From contig NC_089460.1 of NCBI RefSeq assembly GCF_026210795.1, positions 248,001 through 312,000 of the forward strand: a stretch of DNA of 64,000 bases, read 5' to 3'. Positions 45,172 to 56,046 of this stretch are shown here, piece by piece. The stretch is from Rhizophagus irregularis (taxonomy: Eukaryota > Glomeromycota > Glomeromycetes > Glomerales > Glomeraceae). A program made the translations under genes and the position numbers. Within the stretch, counting starts at the first letter, position 1; every line of letters starts with the position of its first letter. The notes below the pieces were generated by a model. The model saw nothing but the letters and a program-made list of their open reading frames with translations, ran no database searches and was not told where the DNA came from.

Positions 45172-46511
45172 TCTTTTCCAATACCGTTTTCAATTAAAAG
45201 AAATAAGATAGAAAAGATAGATTTAATTTAATTATTATTATTTCATATTTTTGTATAATTATGGTGCGTGGTTTTAATGAAAGATAAAGATCGTCGTCAT
45301 AATATCGCGTTATTTTGATGATCCCGTTATTTGATCCCGTTTGTGTAACTGGTTACTATAGAATCACGTCATAGTTGTGTTATTCCATACCGAATCGATT
45401 TAAGATATTTTATTAAGGATTTTGTATTTGGAATAGCCAAAATTTTCTTTTATATATAATTTATGTAATAAAAATATAATAAAACTGAATAATCCCCTGT
45501 CGCACACAATAGTTTTGAAAATTGCGAGTAATTTAGCCGAATTTATAAATGACCGGTAATCTAATTTTTGAAAATTTGCGAGTGATTAGCTGAATTTATA
45601 CTTATTTCCCGGTCTCATTTAGATAGCCGGAAATTTTTAAAATAATTAATAGTTAATCACATGTTAAATTTAATGAGTGACATGCTCATGAATGATACTT
45701 CGGGAAAAAAACCCTATTATTCCCAAAATAAATAGTACTTTTCTTATCAATACAAACTTGTATTAAGTCCATAGTTACTAATTTTCACAATGAAATGATT
45801 TGTAATAAGTTATAATAATTAAATTGTATCATTTGCTGTGTTATAATTTACCTTTAACTTTTTATATAGTCAATAATAACTATAGTAATAATTATTAATT
45901 GTAATTGTATATTTATATTTATTTTTACAAAACTGTATATATAAAGCTCTTTATATACCAAAATATAGTTAAAGAGGTATTATTATGTAGTAGTGTCTCA
46001 AACTTAGATAGACTTATATAGACATATTGTAAAAAAAACTTGTATTTCTGTTATTTTATTCGTTCTTTAATTAAGTTTACAATATTTAGCCGCAAAAAAA
46101 AGTTTTGAATATATCCATGTCCATTCAAATTAATTATGCTCCCGGTTTTTTTGTTTTAATAAAAATCTAATTATAAAATTATGCTGTACTTCGTCCGAAT
46201 CCCGCACTACGATATATTGGTCTTCAAGTCTAAAATCGGGAGTGCTAATGCTGAATTTGGATATTTTCAGCCTGATAAACATATTTGCACTTCTATATTT
46301 CTTATTAGAATAATTTAATAATTTTCACGAGGCCGTTTGATGACATAAACGCTACATGCATTTATTTTTGAGGAAATTTATACAATTATAAACTTCTATT
46401 TTAGCTGTATTATTTATTGTATTGCACACTCGTTTTTACCTTTGCTCTCTTTTGCAAATTAGAATATTCAATAACTTGACAAGAACAACTATCTTAAACT
46501 CTAAAATAATT
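45172..46511. other. Divergent intergenic region, glycosyltransferase / acyltransferase
   Basis: About 1.3 kb with no convincing gene. It contains a duplicated motif near 45520-45605 (TTTGAAAATTGCGAGTAATTTAGC-like, twice within 65 bp). Promoters of both flanking genes must lie here. Confidence 0.45.
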
Positions 46512-47543
46512 ATGATTTCATTTGAAGAAATAAAGATGAAGCTCGATGTAGTACCAGTAAGACCGCTCGCAACGGCGATAATAATAGCAGCGCTGTATAC
46601 GGGAAGTCGAGTTAATAATACAATACAATTTGGAGTACGCGCTTTTATTAGTATAATATTCTTATTAATTTTTTCAGCTTATGGAAGTTTAATAGCGATT
46701 ATATTTAGTATAATAGGCAAAAGAGGGTTAATTAATTTTGTTACAGCAAGGACTTACGGATATTTTGCTAGTACTGCTGTAGGCATTTCTTTTAAAGTAC
46801 AAGGTGAAGAATATTTAAATACACGACCTGCCATCTTCATATGTAACCATCAAGCTGCTGTTGATCTACTAGTGTTGGGAAGGATATTTCCTAAACATTG
46901 TGTGGTTGTTGGTAAAGCTTCTTTGAGATTTATTCCTCTTCTTGGAATGTTCAGTAAGTGAAAGCCTTTTTTTGATCTGGTGATACATATCATGGGATTT
47001 GCATGGTGACTTATGCCGCAGTTAATTTTAATTAGTGTCACTTGGTCATGCGGTATTTCTTGATCGAAAAAATCATGGTAGTGCAGTACAAGCGTTAACA
47101 AATGCTGCAGAAGAAATAAAGAAACAAAACACAAGTGTATTTATATTTCCCGAAGGTACAAGAGCAAGATTACAAGAAGCAGATTTATTATTATTTAAAA
47201 AAGGAGCTTTTCATATGGCTGTACAAGCAAAAATTCCGATTGTACCTATTGTGGTTGCTAATTATAGCGATAATTATAATTCAAAACGTAAAATATTTCG
47301 TGGTGGTGAAATTAACATCAAAGGTATTTAATTAATTATCAAAAAGATTTACAAGAAAAAAAATTGGTTTAACTTAATTTATTTCTTTTTGTAGTGTTAC
47401 CGCCGATTGATGTATCAAATATTAGTATAGACCAAATAGATACATTAACAAATTCTACGCGTGAATTAATGTTGAAAACATTAAAGGAGATATCTCCATT
47501 GCATTCAACTCAAAATAACAACCCCAAGTCCTTAATCGAATGA
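46512..47543 (+). CDS. 1-acyl-sn-glycerol-3-phosphate acyltransferase (PlsC/LPAAT)
   Basis: Three exons, 46512-46953, 47036-47323 and 47395-47543, giving 292 residues. It transfers an acyl group to lysophosphatidic acid, making phosphatidic acid at the ER. The start ATG 46512 follows a long AT-rich leader; M9 is an alternative. Two hydrophobic segments precede the catalytic block AIFICNHQAAVDLLVLG, with the NHx4D motif (about residue 112). Then come GKASLRFIPLLGMF, HAVFLDRKNHGSAVQAL, the glycerol-phosphate site VFIFPEGTRAR (about residue 184), KKGAFHMAVQAKIPIVPIVV and the C-terminal VLPPIDVSN. The motif I-IV order is complete, so an active enzyme is expected. Introns use GTAAGT and GTATTT donors. 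Confidence 0.93.
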
Positions 47544-48333
47544 AAGGCAGAAGAACATTTAAAAAGGAATTAACAACATAAATAATAAAAATAATAAGCG
47601 TAAGTGTTAATATTTTAAAATCAATATGATAGACCTAATAGTTTATTGAGTTCATTTACTATAACAGTTCCTTAACTCTTTTACTTTAATCACATTCAGG
47701 TGTAATATAATAATAATGGGTTTTTATTTTCGTAAACTGTAGAAACTATTATATAATGGTAACAGTGATAAATAATTATAAAATATTATTTTAGACATCA
47801 ATTATCAGTATTTATGTGGGAATCTGGATTTTATTAATTCATACTTATTGTAATAAAAAAAGAACAAAAAAAAAGGTTAAGCATTTTATTAACTAATATA
47901 AAAAAGGATTTTATTAATTATGGAATACATGAAAATACAAAAATTTGGACTAAATAATCAGAAAAAGCACTTTTTTTTATCCAAAATTATAATTATCCTT
48001 GTAACACAAACATTTTAAAAACATAATTGCAACCTACCTATAAAAGATTGCCTTATAAAACAACTTATAATTTGACTTTAATACTAATAAAAAAAAGTAA
48101 AAATTCAAAAATCAGTTTTTTGCAATTATTTTGTTATATCTAGTAATCTCATACCCAGTTATTATATGCTGTAGCTTCAGTTGAGCTCTTCTTAGATTCA
48201 CTTCTTTTGACTTTATTCGTATATTGAATTACACAAATTGCAGTTAATATTTTATTTATTCTAAACTAAACTAATAAGGTTAATAGTATTTGTACATCCT
48301 TATGTATTATATTCATGTTGTGGAGGCACGGCG
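47544..48333. other. AT-rich intergenic region
   Basis: Contains the 3' end of the acyltransferase transcript and long A/T runs. No gene or clear repeat. Confidence 0.45.
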
Positions 48334-48771
48334 TTACAAACCTTCGCTTTCTTCAAGATGATCATCATATGATGAATCATATCCTATAGTCTTATCAAGC
48401 ATTTCTCCAGTTTCATTAACGGCCCAGTGCCAATCGTAATTAAGATCTCGATGTAAAACTGTTGTTAAGTCTGAATATTCTTCCAGAATTCTGGCCGCAA
48501 CTAAAGCTTCCCTAGTAAATATGCAAAATTAAAGTAAAAGTAAATAGACAAAACAAAAAGACGATTGACCTTACTTTAATGGAGATTCTGCAAGTGATAA
48601 ATTATATTTATTCTTGAATTTATCTGGCCAGGTATTGGCCTTATATTCCTCGTGGATAAGAGCCATCGCATATTGGATATCTTCGAGGACTGAGATGCCC
48701 GGAATAGATAGAACTTTTTGTCGAGCTTCAGCATATCTCTCGACACATTTGATGAGTTTCTGGTGATGTTC
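48334..48771 (-). CDS. Unknown gene, two 3' exons visible
   Basis: An exon, 48771-48575, opens after a CAG acceptor and reads EHHQKLIKCVERYAEARQKV, then PGISVLEDIQYAMALIHEEY, ending at donor GTAAGG. It joins in phase (a Lys codon split 2+1) to 48511-48334, EALVAARILEEYSDLTTVLH, then LNYDWHWAVNETGEMLDKTI and an acidic tail SSYDDHLEESEGL. The intron is 63 nt. No ATG-bearing first exon was found upstream before the opposite-strand exon at 49068-49186, so this may be the truncated 3' end of a gene or have a first exon I missed. Predicted mostly helical. I do not recognise the family. Confidence 0.5.
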
Positions 48772-49067
48772 CTGTATTATAAAGGATGAAAGGATGAAAG
48801 GTTAGATTTAAATACTGATTAAATACGTGATTTCTTTCACAACTGGATGCTACCTTTTTTATTGGTTTGTTTTCCTTGTGTTTAATTATATTTTAATCAA
48901 ATAAAATGTCAAAAGAGGTCAGTTAATATATTATGAAGTGTGAATAGTTCATAGTACTCTGTTTTTTCCCTTGTTTTTTGGCATTTTCTTTAATCGAGAA
49001 AAAGGGATTACATAATTAGTACACGATCAAGTGGCTTAGTCGATTATATCATAATTTTTTATCAACA

Positions 49068-49632
49068 ATGTCCATTAATAAGGTGCACGAGTTTTTCAAT
49101 CGCGAGCCTGAGAATTGGCCATTTCCAATACTCAAAAAGGTCCAAGGCAGGAACGAGCGAATAAGTTGCTTGAACTTTACAGACAGGCAAGTTTATTATT
49201 TTTTTTGGATAAGTTTTTGGTGACGTTGGCATGAGGACTTCAAGTCATGCGTCAATCAAGTCTTTGAAACAAGCTCCGAAGCAGTGTTGGGCGCAAGACA
49301 ACATCTTTGAGAGTTACGTTTGAGACTTTGAGTCGACTTGGCACTTGCCCCACTGAGCATAAGACAATATCTTTGAGAATTTCTTACGTTTGAGACTTCG
49401 AGTCGATCTTGTGGGATGTGAAATCGGATAATGGATTTTAAAATGATCAAGAATATTACTAATACCAAAATTTATTTAGGTCCTGAATTATACTGATGCT
49501 CGAAATTGGAAGAAGGAAAAGGAAACTAAATCAGTCAGTGGAACATCGGTTCACTTTCACCAAGTTACGGATAGCTCAGTGATCGGGACCAATAGTGGAT
49601 CTTTACCCAATCTACGCCCGAGCTTCTTATAA
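49068..49632 (+). pseudogene. Unknown short two-exon gene with a frame break
   Basis: ATG 49068 opens MSINKVHEFFNREPENWPFP. Near 49140 the better frame shifts to read RQERANKLLELYRQ up to 49186, where a GC-type donor (CAG|GCAAGT) could join to exon 49480-49632 (VLNYTDARNWKKEKETKSVS, then HFHQVTDSSVIGTNSGSL, stop 49630-49632). The frame change means either a one-base indel or a tiny missed intron. The ~290-bp putative intron is long for this window and contains a ~60-bp direct duplication (AAGACAAYATCTTTGAGA...). The last exon overlaps the degraded deaminase copy on the other strand. Family unknown. Confidence 0.4.
49290..49415. repeat. Direct duplication of about 60 bp
   Basis: A block with AAGACAACATCTTTGAGAG, TTACGTTTGAGACTTTGAGT and CGAC near 49297 recurs near 49361 with a few changes. 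Confidence 0.6.
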
Positions 49633-49649
49633 CTTTCTTACTCCTTTTC

Positions 49650-50050
49650 TTTTCAAGAGCTTCTCCATATTTATAATAATATAAAATATTTGCTCTATTA
49701 CAAATTAATCTATCTTCATAATATTCTTGATCTTTATTCATTACAGCCGAGGATAGATCTTTCACATCCTTTCTGCGATGTGCCTGTTTGAATGTCATGG
49801 GACATCTTTAGATATATTCGTCAGGGTTTCTTTAATTTAGTTGACATATTTACGATCTTTATCAGTCCACTTCTTGTTCTTAGCAATGGAAACTATATAC
49901 CGGCCGGATTTTTCACTCACGTTTAATTCAACAACTTCTTTATCTCTCACTAGTATTGTTGCGAAATTACAAGAAATTTTGACCCTTGTCTTCAATAAAC
50001 CTTCTTTACTTTCTTCGGCGACGACAAATTTGAGGCATTCTGCAAATATA
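49650..50050 (-). pseudogene. Truncated, broken copy of the neighbouring deaminase-like gene
   Basis: Minus-strand reading gives KISCNFATILVRDKEVVELN, then GRYIVSIAKNKKWTDKDRKY, a TAA, IKETLTNISKDVP, a one-base frame change, and MTFKQAHRRKDVKDLSSAVM. This parallels the intact stretch at 51.9-52.2 kb (YNLATILVKDKVVVAVNLRV..., IKETLANISKDAPMTFKQTH, DMIDLSSTIL). Only the N-terminal part is present. It is a tandem or dispersed duplicate in an early stage of decay. Confidence 0.75.
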
Positions 50051-50059
50051 TATATATAT

Positions 50060-51071
50060 ATACTATAAAACTCTTCTCAATTGTTTGATAACGACCATTT
50101 AATGTGAGTAAAGTGTATTTTGGCATTGATGGTTAAATTGGCAACGCCATGTAAGCAGTTCGTCTATATTTTTATACTCGGTCGAAAGACATTCCCGTCC
50201 GTTACAATTCTGCAGTCATGCCTCTTTCATCCTGCTTTTGATAAATATAGAAAAATATTTTGTAAATACTAAATCGGCTTTAATTATTTATTATTAAATT
50301 TGAAGTAATTTACCCAAAAATTTTTAAATTTTGTACCCATTTTTATATACTACTACATGAGAAAATTTAAAAATTTACTGATTTTACTGGTTTTTTATTT
50401 GTTTTTTTCTTTTTAATTTAGGAACAAAAATATAATTTAAGTACTATCATTAGAAAGTGTTTCTTTCATTTTATCAAATTATTATATATAAATTTATAAT
50501 ATACCACTTTGAAAATTACAAAAATTTACCCTAAAAATCCTTTTTTACTTCAAAATTTACCCTATTTTATATCAAGTATTAAATCCGATTTAATTTTTAT
50601 CTGAGCAATAATATATAATTATCTGGGATTCTAATTTAGTCATTTTTCTTCCCATCATATAGATCATATCTTCTACTATATGGATTATATCAAACTACCC
50701 TAAAATCAGCCATATCATTAATATGAACTTAAAAATTGTGTATTTTAGATTCACTTAACGAAAAGGAGAATTCTGTGAATTGACGTGAACTTACTGTGAA
50801 GAAGGTTGGGAGGATACAAGATTTTATTACGAGTATAGTGATCCTAAATATAGTTACAGTACTATAGAGATAGATTAGTAGTAAATTTGATAATTATTTT
50901 GTTGGCTATGTACCTTCTTTTATTACTAATAAAATTTTTGCACACAATAACTAATAATCTCTTTCTTGTAACAGGTAAATTCAGAACATTTACGTTATGC
51001 AAAAACATTACAAATATATTGGAAAGGAACAGAAAGAAAAAGGAAATCGACAAAATGCAACTGCTACATAC
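50060..51071. other. AT-rich spacer with a TA microsatellite
   Basis: (AT)n microsatellite at about 50046-50062. The rest is AT-rich with no supported gene. A partly repeated ATTTACCCTAAAAATC/TTACCCTATTT motif lies near 50310-50575. Confidence 0.4.
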
Positions 51072-52311
51072 TTAAAGTCGAATAAATGGCATATTCTTAA
51101 ACCTTTCGAATTCTTTTTCATCATACTCCATACTTAATGCCTCATCATCAGATGAATCATATATTAATTCGTATTTTATTTCATTACCTATGATCTGATC
51201 GAGTTCCAGTTGAGCAAATGACATGAATTCTTCCTTGTACCTATCTGGAAGTTTCCATCGATTATATAACTTCTTATAAAACTTTTGTGATCCAGAAAAG
51301 ATAATATTATATCCTTTGTCTCGTACGAATCTGATATACAAATCACATAAAAAACAAGTTCTCTTTGAAACTGCTATAAAAATCCTTTTCTCTTCATGAT
51401 TCATTACGCTGGTCAATATGTTCAATATCGGGTGTAAATATATTTCATTAGAACTTTCACAATTCAGTTCCACATTTATGCCACCATATATATGTTTTAG
51501 ATTTCTCTTTATCATAGAATCTTTCAAACATGCTTCCTTTAAATATCCATATTCTACTTGATCAACAAATTCTTTGACAATATCATTCCATGGTAAAATG
51601 GGTTGAATCATCACAACAGGATCCAATAATTGCAAATCCATATGAGAAAATAAGTGTGTATTTTGTTTTACATACAAAATTTGTGATACCAAACAAAGAT
51701 TCAACGCATGATCCCACCTTTCTGATGCGTTTTAGAAAACTTTTCGGGGTTGCAGGATCTTTTTTTGCTATGTAATAATACTCGCAACAAACAGTGGATA
51801 TAGAAACTATTTTCTCATCATTGTATATGTCATCAACATTGATTCTAGTCTTAACAAACTCTAAAAAAGACTTAATATAATTTTCATCTTTATTCTCGGT
51901 TATACTTTTCCTAAGTTTATCTGATCTATTCCTGATTATTTTAGAACAGTAATTCAATATAGTTGAAGATAAATCTATCATATCCTCTCTGCTATGTGTC
52001 TGTTTGAATGTCATGGGAGCATCTTTAGATATATTTGCCAGGGTTTCTTTAATTTTGTTAACATATTTATGATCTTCTTCAAGCCAAACACCATCCTTAG
52101 CAATGGAAATTTCACACCTGTTGGATAAGACTCTCAAGTTTACTGCAACAACTACTTTATCTTTCACTAGTATTGTTGCTAAATTATAAGAAAGTTTGTC
52201 CCAGCCAGATGGAACAAATTCATTTAAACATCTTTTACCGACAGAAGATTTAAGGCTTCTAGCAACACACAGTTTACTATAAAATTTTCTCTCTTCCATT
52301 ACTCTTAACAT
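51072..52311 (-). CDS. OTT_1508-type cytidine-deaminase-like protein, frame break in the middle
   Basis: The first part (52311 to about 51735; M5 is the likely start) reads MEERKFYSKLCVARSLKSS, YNLATILVKDKVVVAVNLRV and MTFKQTHSREDMIDLSSTIL. The second (from about 51730 to 51072, one frame away) reads WDHALNLCLVSQILYVKQN, LQLLDPVVMIQPILPWNDIV, then KRIFIAVSKRTCFLCDLYIR and YKKLYNRWKLPDRYK. The SKRTCFLCD segment is the Cys-x-x-Cys zinc site of deaminase-like families found in fungal expansions. The usual His-Ala-Glu upstream appears as EIYLHPILNIL, so the catalytic Glu seems lost. The frame change near 51705-51735 may be a frameshift or an unseen intron. The product is probably inactive as a deaminase. 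A broken paralogue lies 1 kb away. Confidence 0.6.
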
Positions 52312-52905
52312 ACAGTAAGAGCAGAATATACATATATCCTACAGGAGTTTAGGAGTCTAGGTTACGTTAATGGCTTTTTTTCTTTGGCTTATAATTAATT
52401 ATTACAATAAGTAGTAGAAAAAAATGAACTGCTAAAAAAAACAAATCTGGACTTATTTAATTTTTTCTGACCCTTTTTATTGCAAAGTCTCTAAGTAATT
52501 ATAATTAATCATTACAATGAGTGACTTATAATTAATCTACATACTGTATGTTGTGACTCAGATTGATTCTTACCTCAGATTAAAACTCACGCTGCATGAG
52601 ATCAACACCAGATCACATGTATTACATATATGGTAATTTTACTATGTAGATCATCATATGTATATATATAATTCATCACATCCTATTTGTAGTTTTAATC
52701 TGAAGCATGAGGCATAACATATATATTCAATAACTGTGTTATTACGTTATTATGCAGATGTAGCTTTAATTAATATATAGTAATTTCTCTGTAAAATTTA
52801 ATATATAAGTGACTTATAATTAATCATTACAATAAGTTTAATCATATTGGTAAAGTGATCATGTATTTGTGCATATAGAATATACATATTGCCAAAAATA
52901 TATTA
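52312..52905. repeat. AT-rich region with dispersed short repeats and a small foldback
   Basis: GACTTATAATTAATCATTAC recurs near 52386 (variant), 52520 (variant) and 52808. CTCAGATTAAAACT at 52573 and its complement AGTTTTAATCTGAAG at 52691 form a ~135-bp foldback. No gene. Confidence 0.45.
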
Positions 52906-52914
52906 AATAAATCC

Positions 52915-53395
52915 CAAATCCCAAATTAATTATGACATCCCAAATGTACAAATCCCAAATTATTATGGCATCCCAAATTAATTATGACATCCCAAATTAA
53001 TTATAACATCCCAAATTAATTATGACATTCCAAATTAATTATATAACATTTTAAAATAATCTAATATTCCAAAATAATTATGGTATTTCAAAATAATTAT
53101 AATATTCTTTTATATTTTAATTTTAAAAATCTAATTTCTTAATATAATTATTGTAATTTTATAATTTTAATTCAAATTTTAAATAAATTAATTAAGATAT
53201 TTTAAATGTATAAGTCCTAAATTATTGTAATATTTCAAATTAATTATATTATTTTAAATTAATTATAGCATTTTAAATTATTATAACATCCTAAATTAAT
53301 TACAACATCCCAAATTAACATCCTAAATTAATTATGACATCCAAAATTAATTACGACATCCCAAATTAATTATAGCATTTCAAATTAACAAATTT
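52915..53395. repeat. Short-unit array, AATTAATTATGACATCCCA (about 19 bp)
   Basis: Around twenty imperfect units of AATTAATTATGACATCCCA and variants (TATAACAT, TATGGTATTTC, CATCCTAA). Regular copies cluster at 52915-53045 and 53280-53390. The same words make up the ends and interior of the MITE at 12966-13128. Confidence 0.8.
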
Positions 53396-54060
53396 ATTTA
53401 TATTTATAGATTATCAAAATATGATTATCAAAAACATGATTATCAAAAATATGATTATCAAAAATGTAATGATTTTATAATATGATAATTTTGTTATTAG
53501 TCAAATAATGTCAAATCGAAAACTAATCAGGTGACTAAATTCCATCCAATTAGTCCTTATTTTTTTAAAATTTTCATCAATTGGTAAACCTGATTGCTGC
53601 CAAAAGATGGTGCAAAAGGAAAATACTTGGGTACCAATCAGGATATTTAATAGAGTATCGTATAACGCTACGTACAGTATAGTATTCCAGTACTATTCAA
53701 AAAAGTCTGCTTAGATTGAATAGTACCTGGAGGATACTATAGGAGGAAGGGATACTATTACAAGGAGGTACTGTATGCAGTGCTAAGCGCTATATGGTAC
53801 AATCAGGTATTAATAATTATTAATAAAATATTTACTATTTGACATATCAGTATACCGATTGATAACTTTTTGATAAATTTATAACAATAAGAAATCTTCT
53901 AATTGCCATACATTTTTATTTAAAAATTTACAAAAATTTACGATTTATTTAAAATATTTAAAATATTTAATATATTAAAAAAATCAGTTTTATTGAAATA
54001 CCGATATTGCTAAAATTGTTATTTATATAATTTGACTACCCACTATTCACTGCTGATACT
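53396..54060. other. Repeat-like spacer with CCAATCAGG words
   Basis: ACCAATCAGG/CCTGATTG words at 53582 and 53634, similar to those in the foldback at 18259-18744. A GC-richer patch with GGATACTATAGGAGGAAGGG lies near 53730-53760. No gene. Confidence 0.35.
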
Positions 54061-54064
54061 ACCA

Positions 54065-54385
54065 TATTCAGAGGAAATAACACTAACACCTTTTTTATTT
54101 TTATTTTGATCCTCTTCTTCGTTTTCCTGATTTTTGTCAACTTCTTGATTTTCATCAACTTCTTCTTGGTTTTAATCTTCTCCATCTTGATTTTCATCTT
54201 CTCCAGTCTAATCGATAGATTCTAGTTTTCATTAGCTTCTTCTGAAGGAGAGCATTTATTCCTAATATATTTCTCGATAAACTGTTTTAGGGATCTATTG
54301 TAGCTGTTTTTAGTCCATTGTGCATTGATTTCATTAGTTGTGTAATTATTATACTCCCAATTTCTTACATATTGAAACTGCACTA
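54065..54385 (-). pseudogene. 3' exon of a decayed unknown gene, cut by a TIR element
   Basis: Minus-strand reading gives FQYVRNWEYNNYTTNEINAQ, then WTKNSYNRSLKQFIEKYIRN and an acidic Gln/Asp/Glu-rich tail (NQDGEDENQEEVDENQE) with several TAG/TAA stops. The 5' part lies across the element at 56420-56960. No known family recognised. Confidence 0.5.
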
Positions 54386-54552
54386 CAGTCAACTCTCTTT
54401 ATAGTCACACATTTGGGACAGTCCATATTTGGTAATTATAAAGAGATGTGACTATATAAAAAATTTCTTATATTTGTATATCATAATTCCGGCCAAAAAT
54501 TAGCATAATTTTAGCCAGAATTATACTTAAAACTTTATTGTATCGTAACTTC

Positions 54553-54993
54553 GCCAATATTAATTGTAAAGAGATGATCTTACCGCCATTCGATTCGTCT
54601 TGATGAGACGGTTCTAATGGTATAAAATATGTCGAAATCCAATCACTAGATTAATTTCCGATATTAAAAAAATATTAATGGTTTTTGTGTAATAACTCTG
54701 CCAATATTGATTCTAGAAAGACGATCTTACTACCATTCGATTCGTCTTGATGAGACGAATCTAATGGTATAAGATACATCGAAATCCAATCACTAGATCA
54801 ATTTCCGAAATTAAAAAATATTAAATGGTTTTTAAGTAATAACTCCGTCAATATTGATCACAGAGAGATGAGCTTACCATCATTCGATTCGTCTCGATGA
54901 GGCGATTCCAACGAGCTATAAATCGTCTTTTTACAATTACTAGGTACCAAGAAATCTAGCAAAATGTTAAATGGCGCAGTAAACGTAAATCAA
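54553..54993. repeat. 147-bp satellite, three units
   Basis: The CGATTCGTCT core recurs at 54591, 54738 and 54885, exactly 147 bp apart. Each unit also has (G/T)CCAATATTGATT, GATCTTACTACCATT, CACTAGAT and ATTAATGGTTTTT words. A fourth, partial core lies at 56068-56100 after the retroposon. Confidence 0.85.
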
Positions 54994-55066
54994 GAAATAT
55001 TATAATGCTGATGTTTAACATTTTGTTGAATAACTCGTCAGCCAGTGATCGAAAAAGGATAAAACT

Positions 55067-56046
55067 GGGTTGGTCACCCTATCTCAGTGGTTAGTCACTG
55101 AGACCCTCATTAAGCCTGAGTATGGTGAGGTCGCAGGTTCGATTCCCATGACCACGGAAATAAAAAGAATTTTACTGCGGGCCTACTGACTTAATAGCGT
55201 GAAGGTACAGGGGATTAGTGTAGTTGGACTGCATCATGGTGAATTAGTGTGTACGGTTAGGCTGCACATTTCAACTAAGGGTCATGGTGTCCTTCTAACG
55301 TTCCCTATGAGGCCATTGGCATGTGCGCAGTCCTGTCCAGAGGGGTCGGCTAGCTATGCGTAGAGGGGGGACCCCACAATCGGGTGGTCGCTACTACGAT
55401 ACCGCTTGGGGTCAGTAATGGCTAGATGGTTGTTCTAGATGGTAAAGCTGAGGGTGCAATGTCTTAGTGGTAGTTAGACCTTCTGTTAGGTCTTAGACCA
55501 ACCAAGGTGTTCGTGCGAGAACAGGTAGCATGGCTATGGGGTTCGATTCCCTACTCCTCGGCCTGGTTGGTGATCCCTGGTGGTTGATACCCACCATAAG
55601 GGGTGATCCTGGACAGATGCCTGCTACTTCCTGTCCGAGTGGTCACTACAAAATATACCACTTGGGGTAAACAACTGTACTATCGGTGCTGGGTAATCGG
55701 CGGCAGAAGGGGCTCGAGTGAGCTTTCGACTAAAATGGTGGTATGGAAGGTACCTAGATGGTTGATGTTACCTGTCGAAAGTCCTCCATGAAAGTAGATG
55801 CTCTCTAAAGGTCGTAAAATAAATTGAGTATCAGTATCATGCAATGGGTATAGGATGAGTAGGCGGCGTGTACCTAGCTTCAGATCAGCCTAAAATGGCC
55901 CGATGGGGGATGTCTTCTATAGTGGTGCTGTTACCTGAGGGAATTAAGTCTTTCGGTTTAATGGTTGCCCATTGAAGATGATAGGACGCAGACCCGAGAT
56001 TAATGCCATAGAGGCAATGGGTGGTCTGGCCGTAAACACTTGCAAA
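55067..56046 (+). mobile_element. 980-bp retroposon (composite SINE-like) with two tRNA-type Pol III promoters
   Basis: Flanked by a perfect 16-bp duplication, GAAAAAGGATAAAACT, at 55051-55066 and 56047-56062. The first promoter has A box TATCTCAGTGG (55080-55090) and B box GGTTCGATTCC (55136-55146). The second has A box TGTCTTAGTGG (55460-55470) and B box GGTTCGATTCC (55540-55550). A segment near 55330-55415 (GTGGTCGCTACTACGATACC, GCTTGGGGTCA) is partly repeated near 55635-55670 (GTGGTCACTACAAAATATAC, CACTTGGGGTAA), so the element is internally dimeric. It is clearly more GC-rich than its surroundings and has no protein frame. The 3' end reads GTAAACACTTGCAAA with no long poly-A. Confidence 0.82.

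Noticed and set aside
52915-53395. CRISPR-like array of short repeats
   Set aside because: Units are contiguous and imperfect with no unique spacers, and the host is a eukaryote; it is a satellite related to a MITE.
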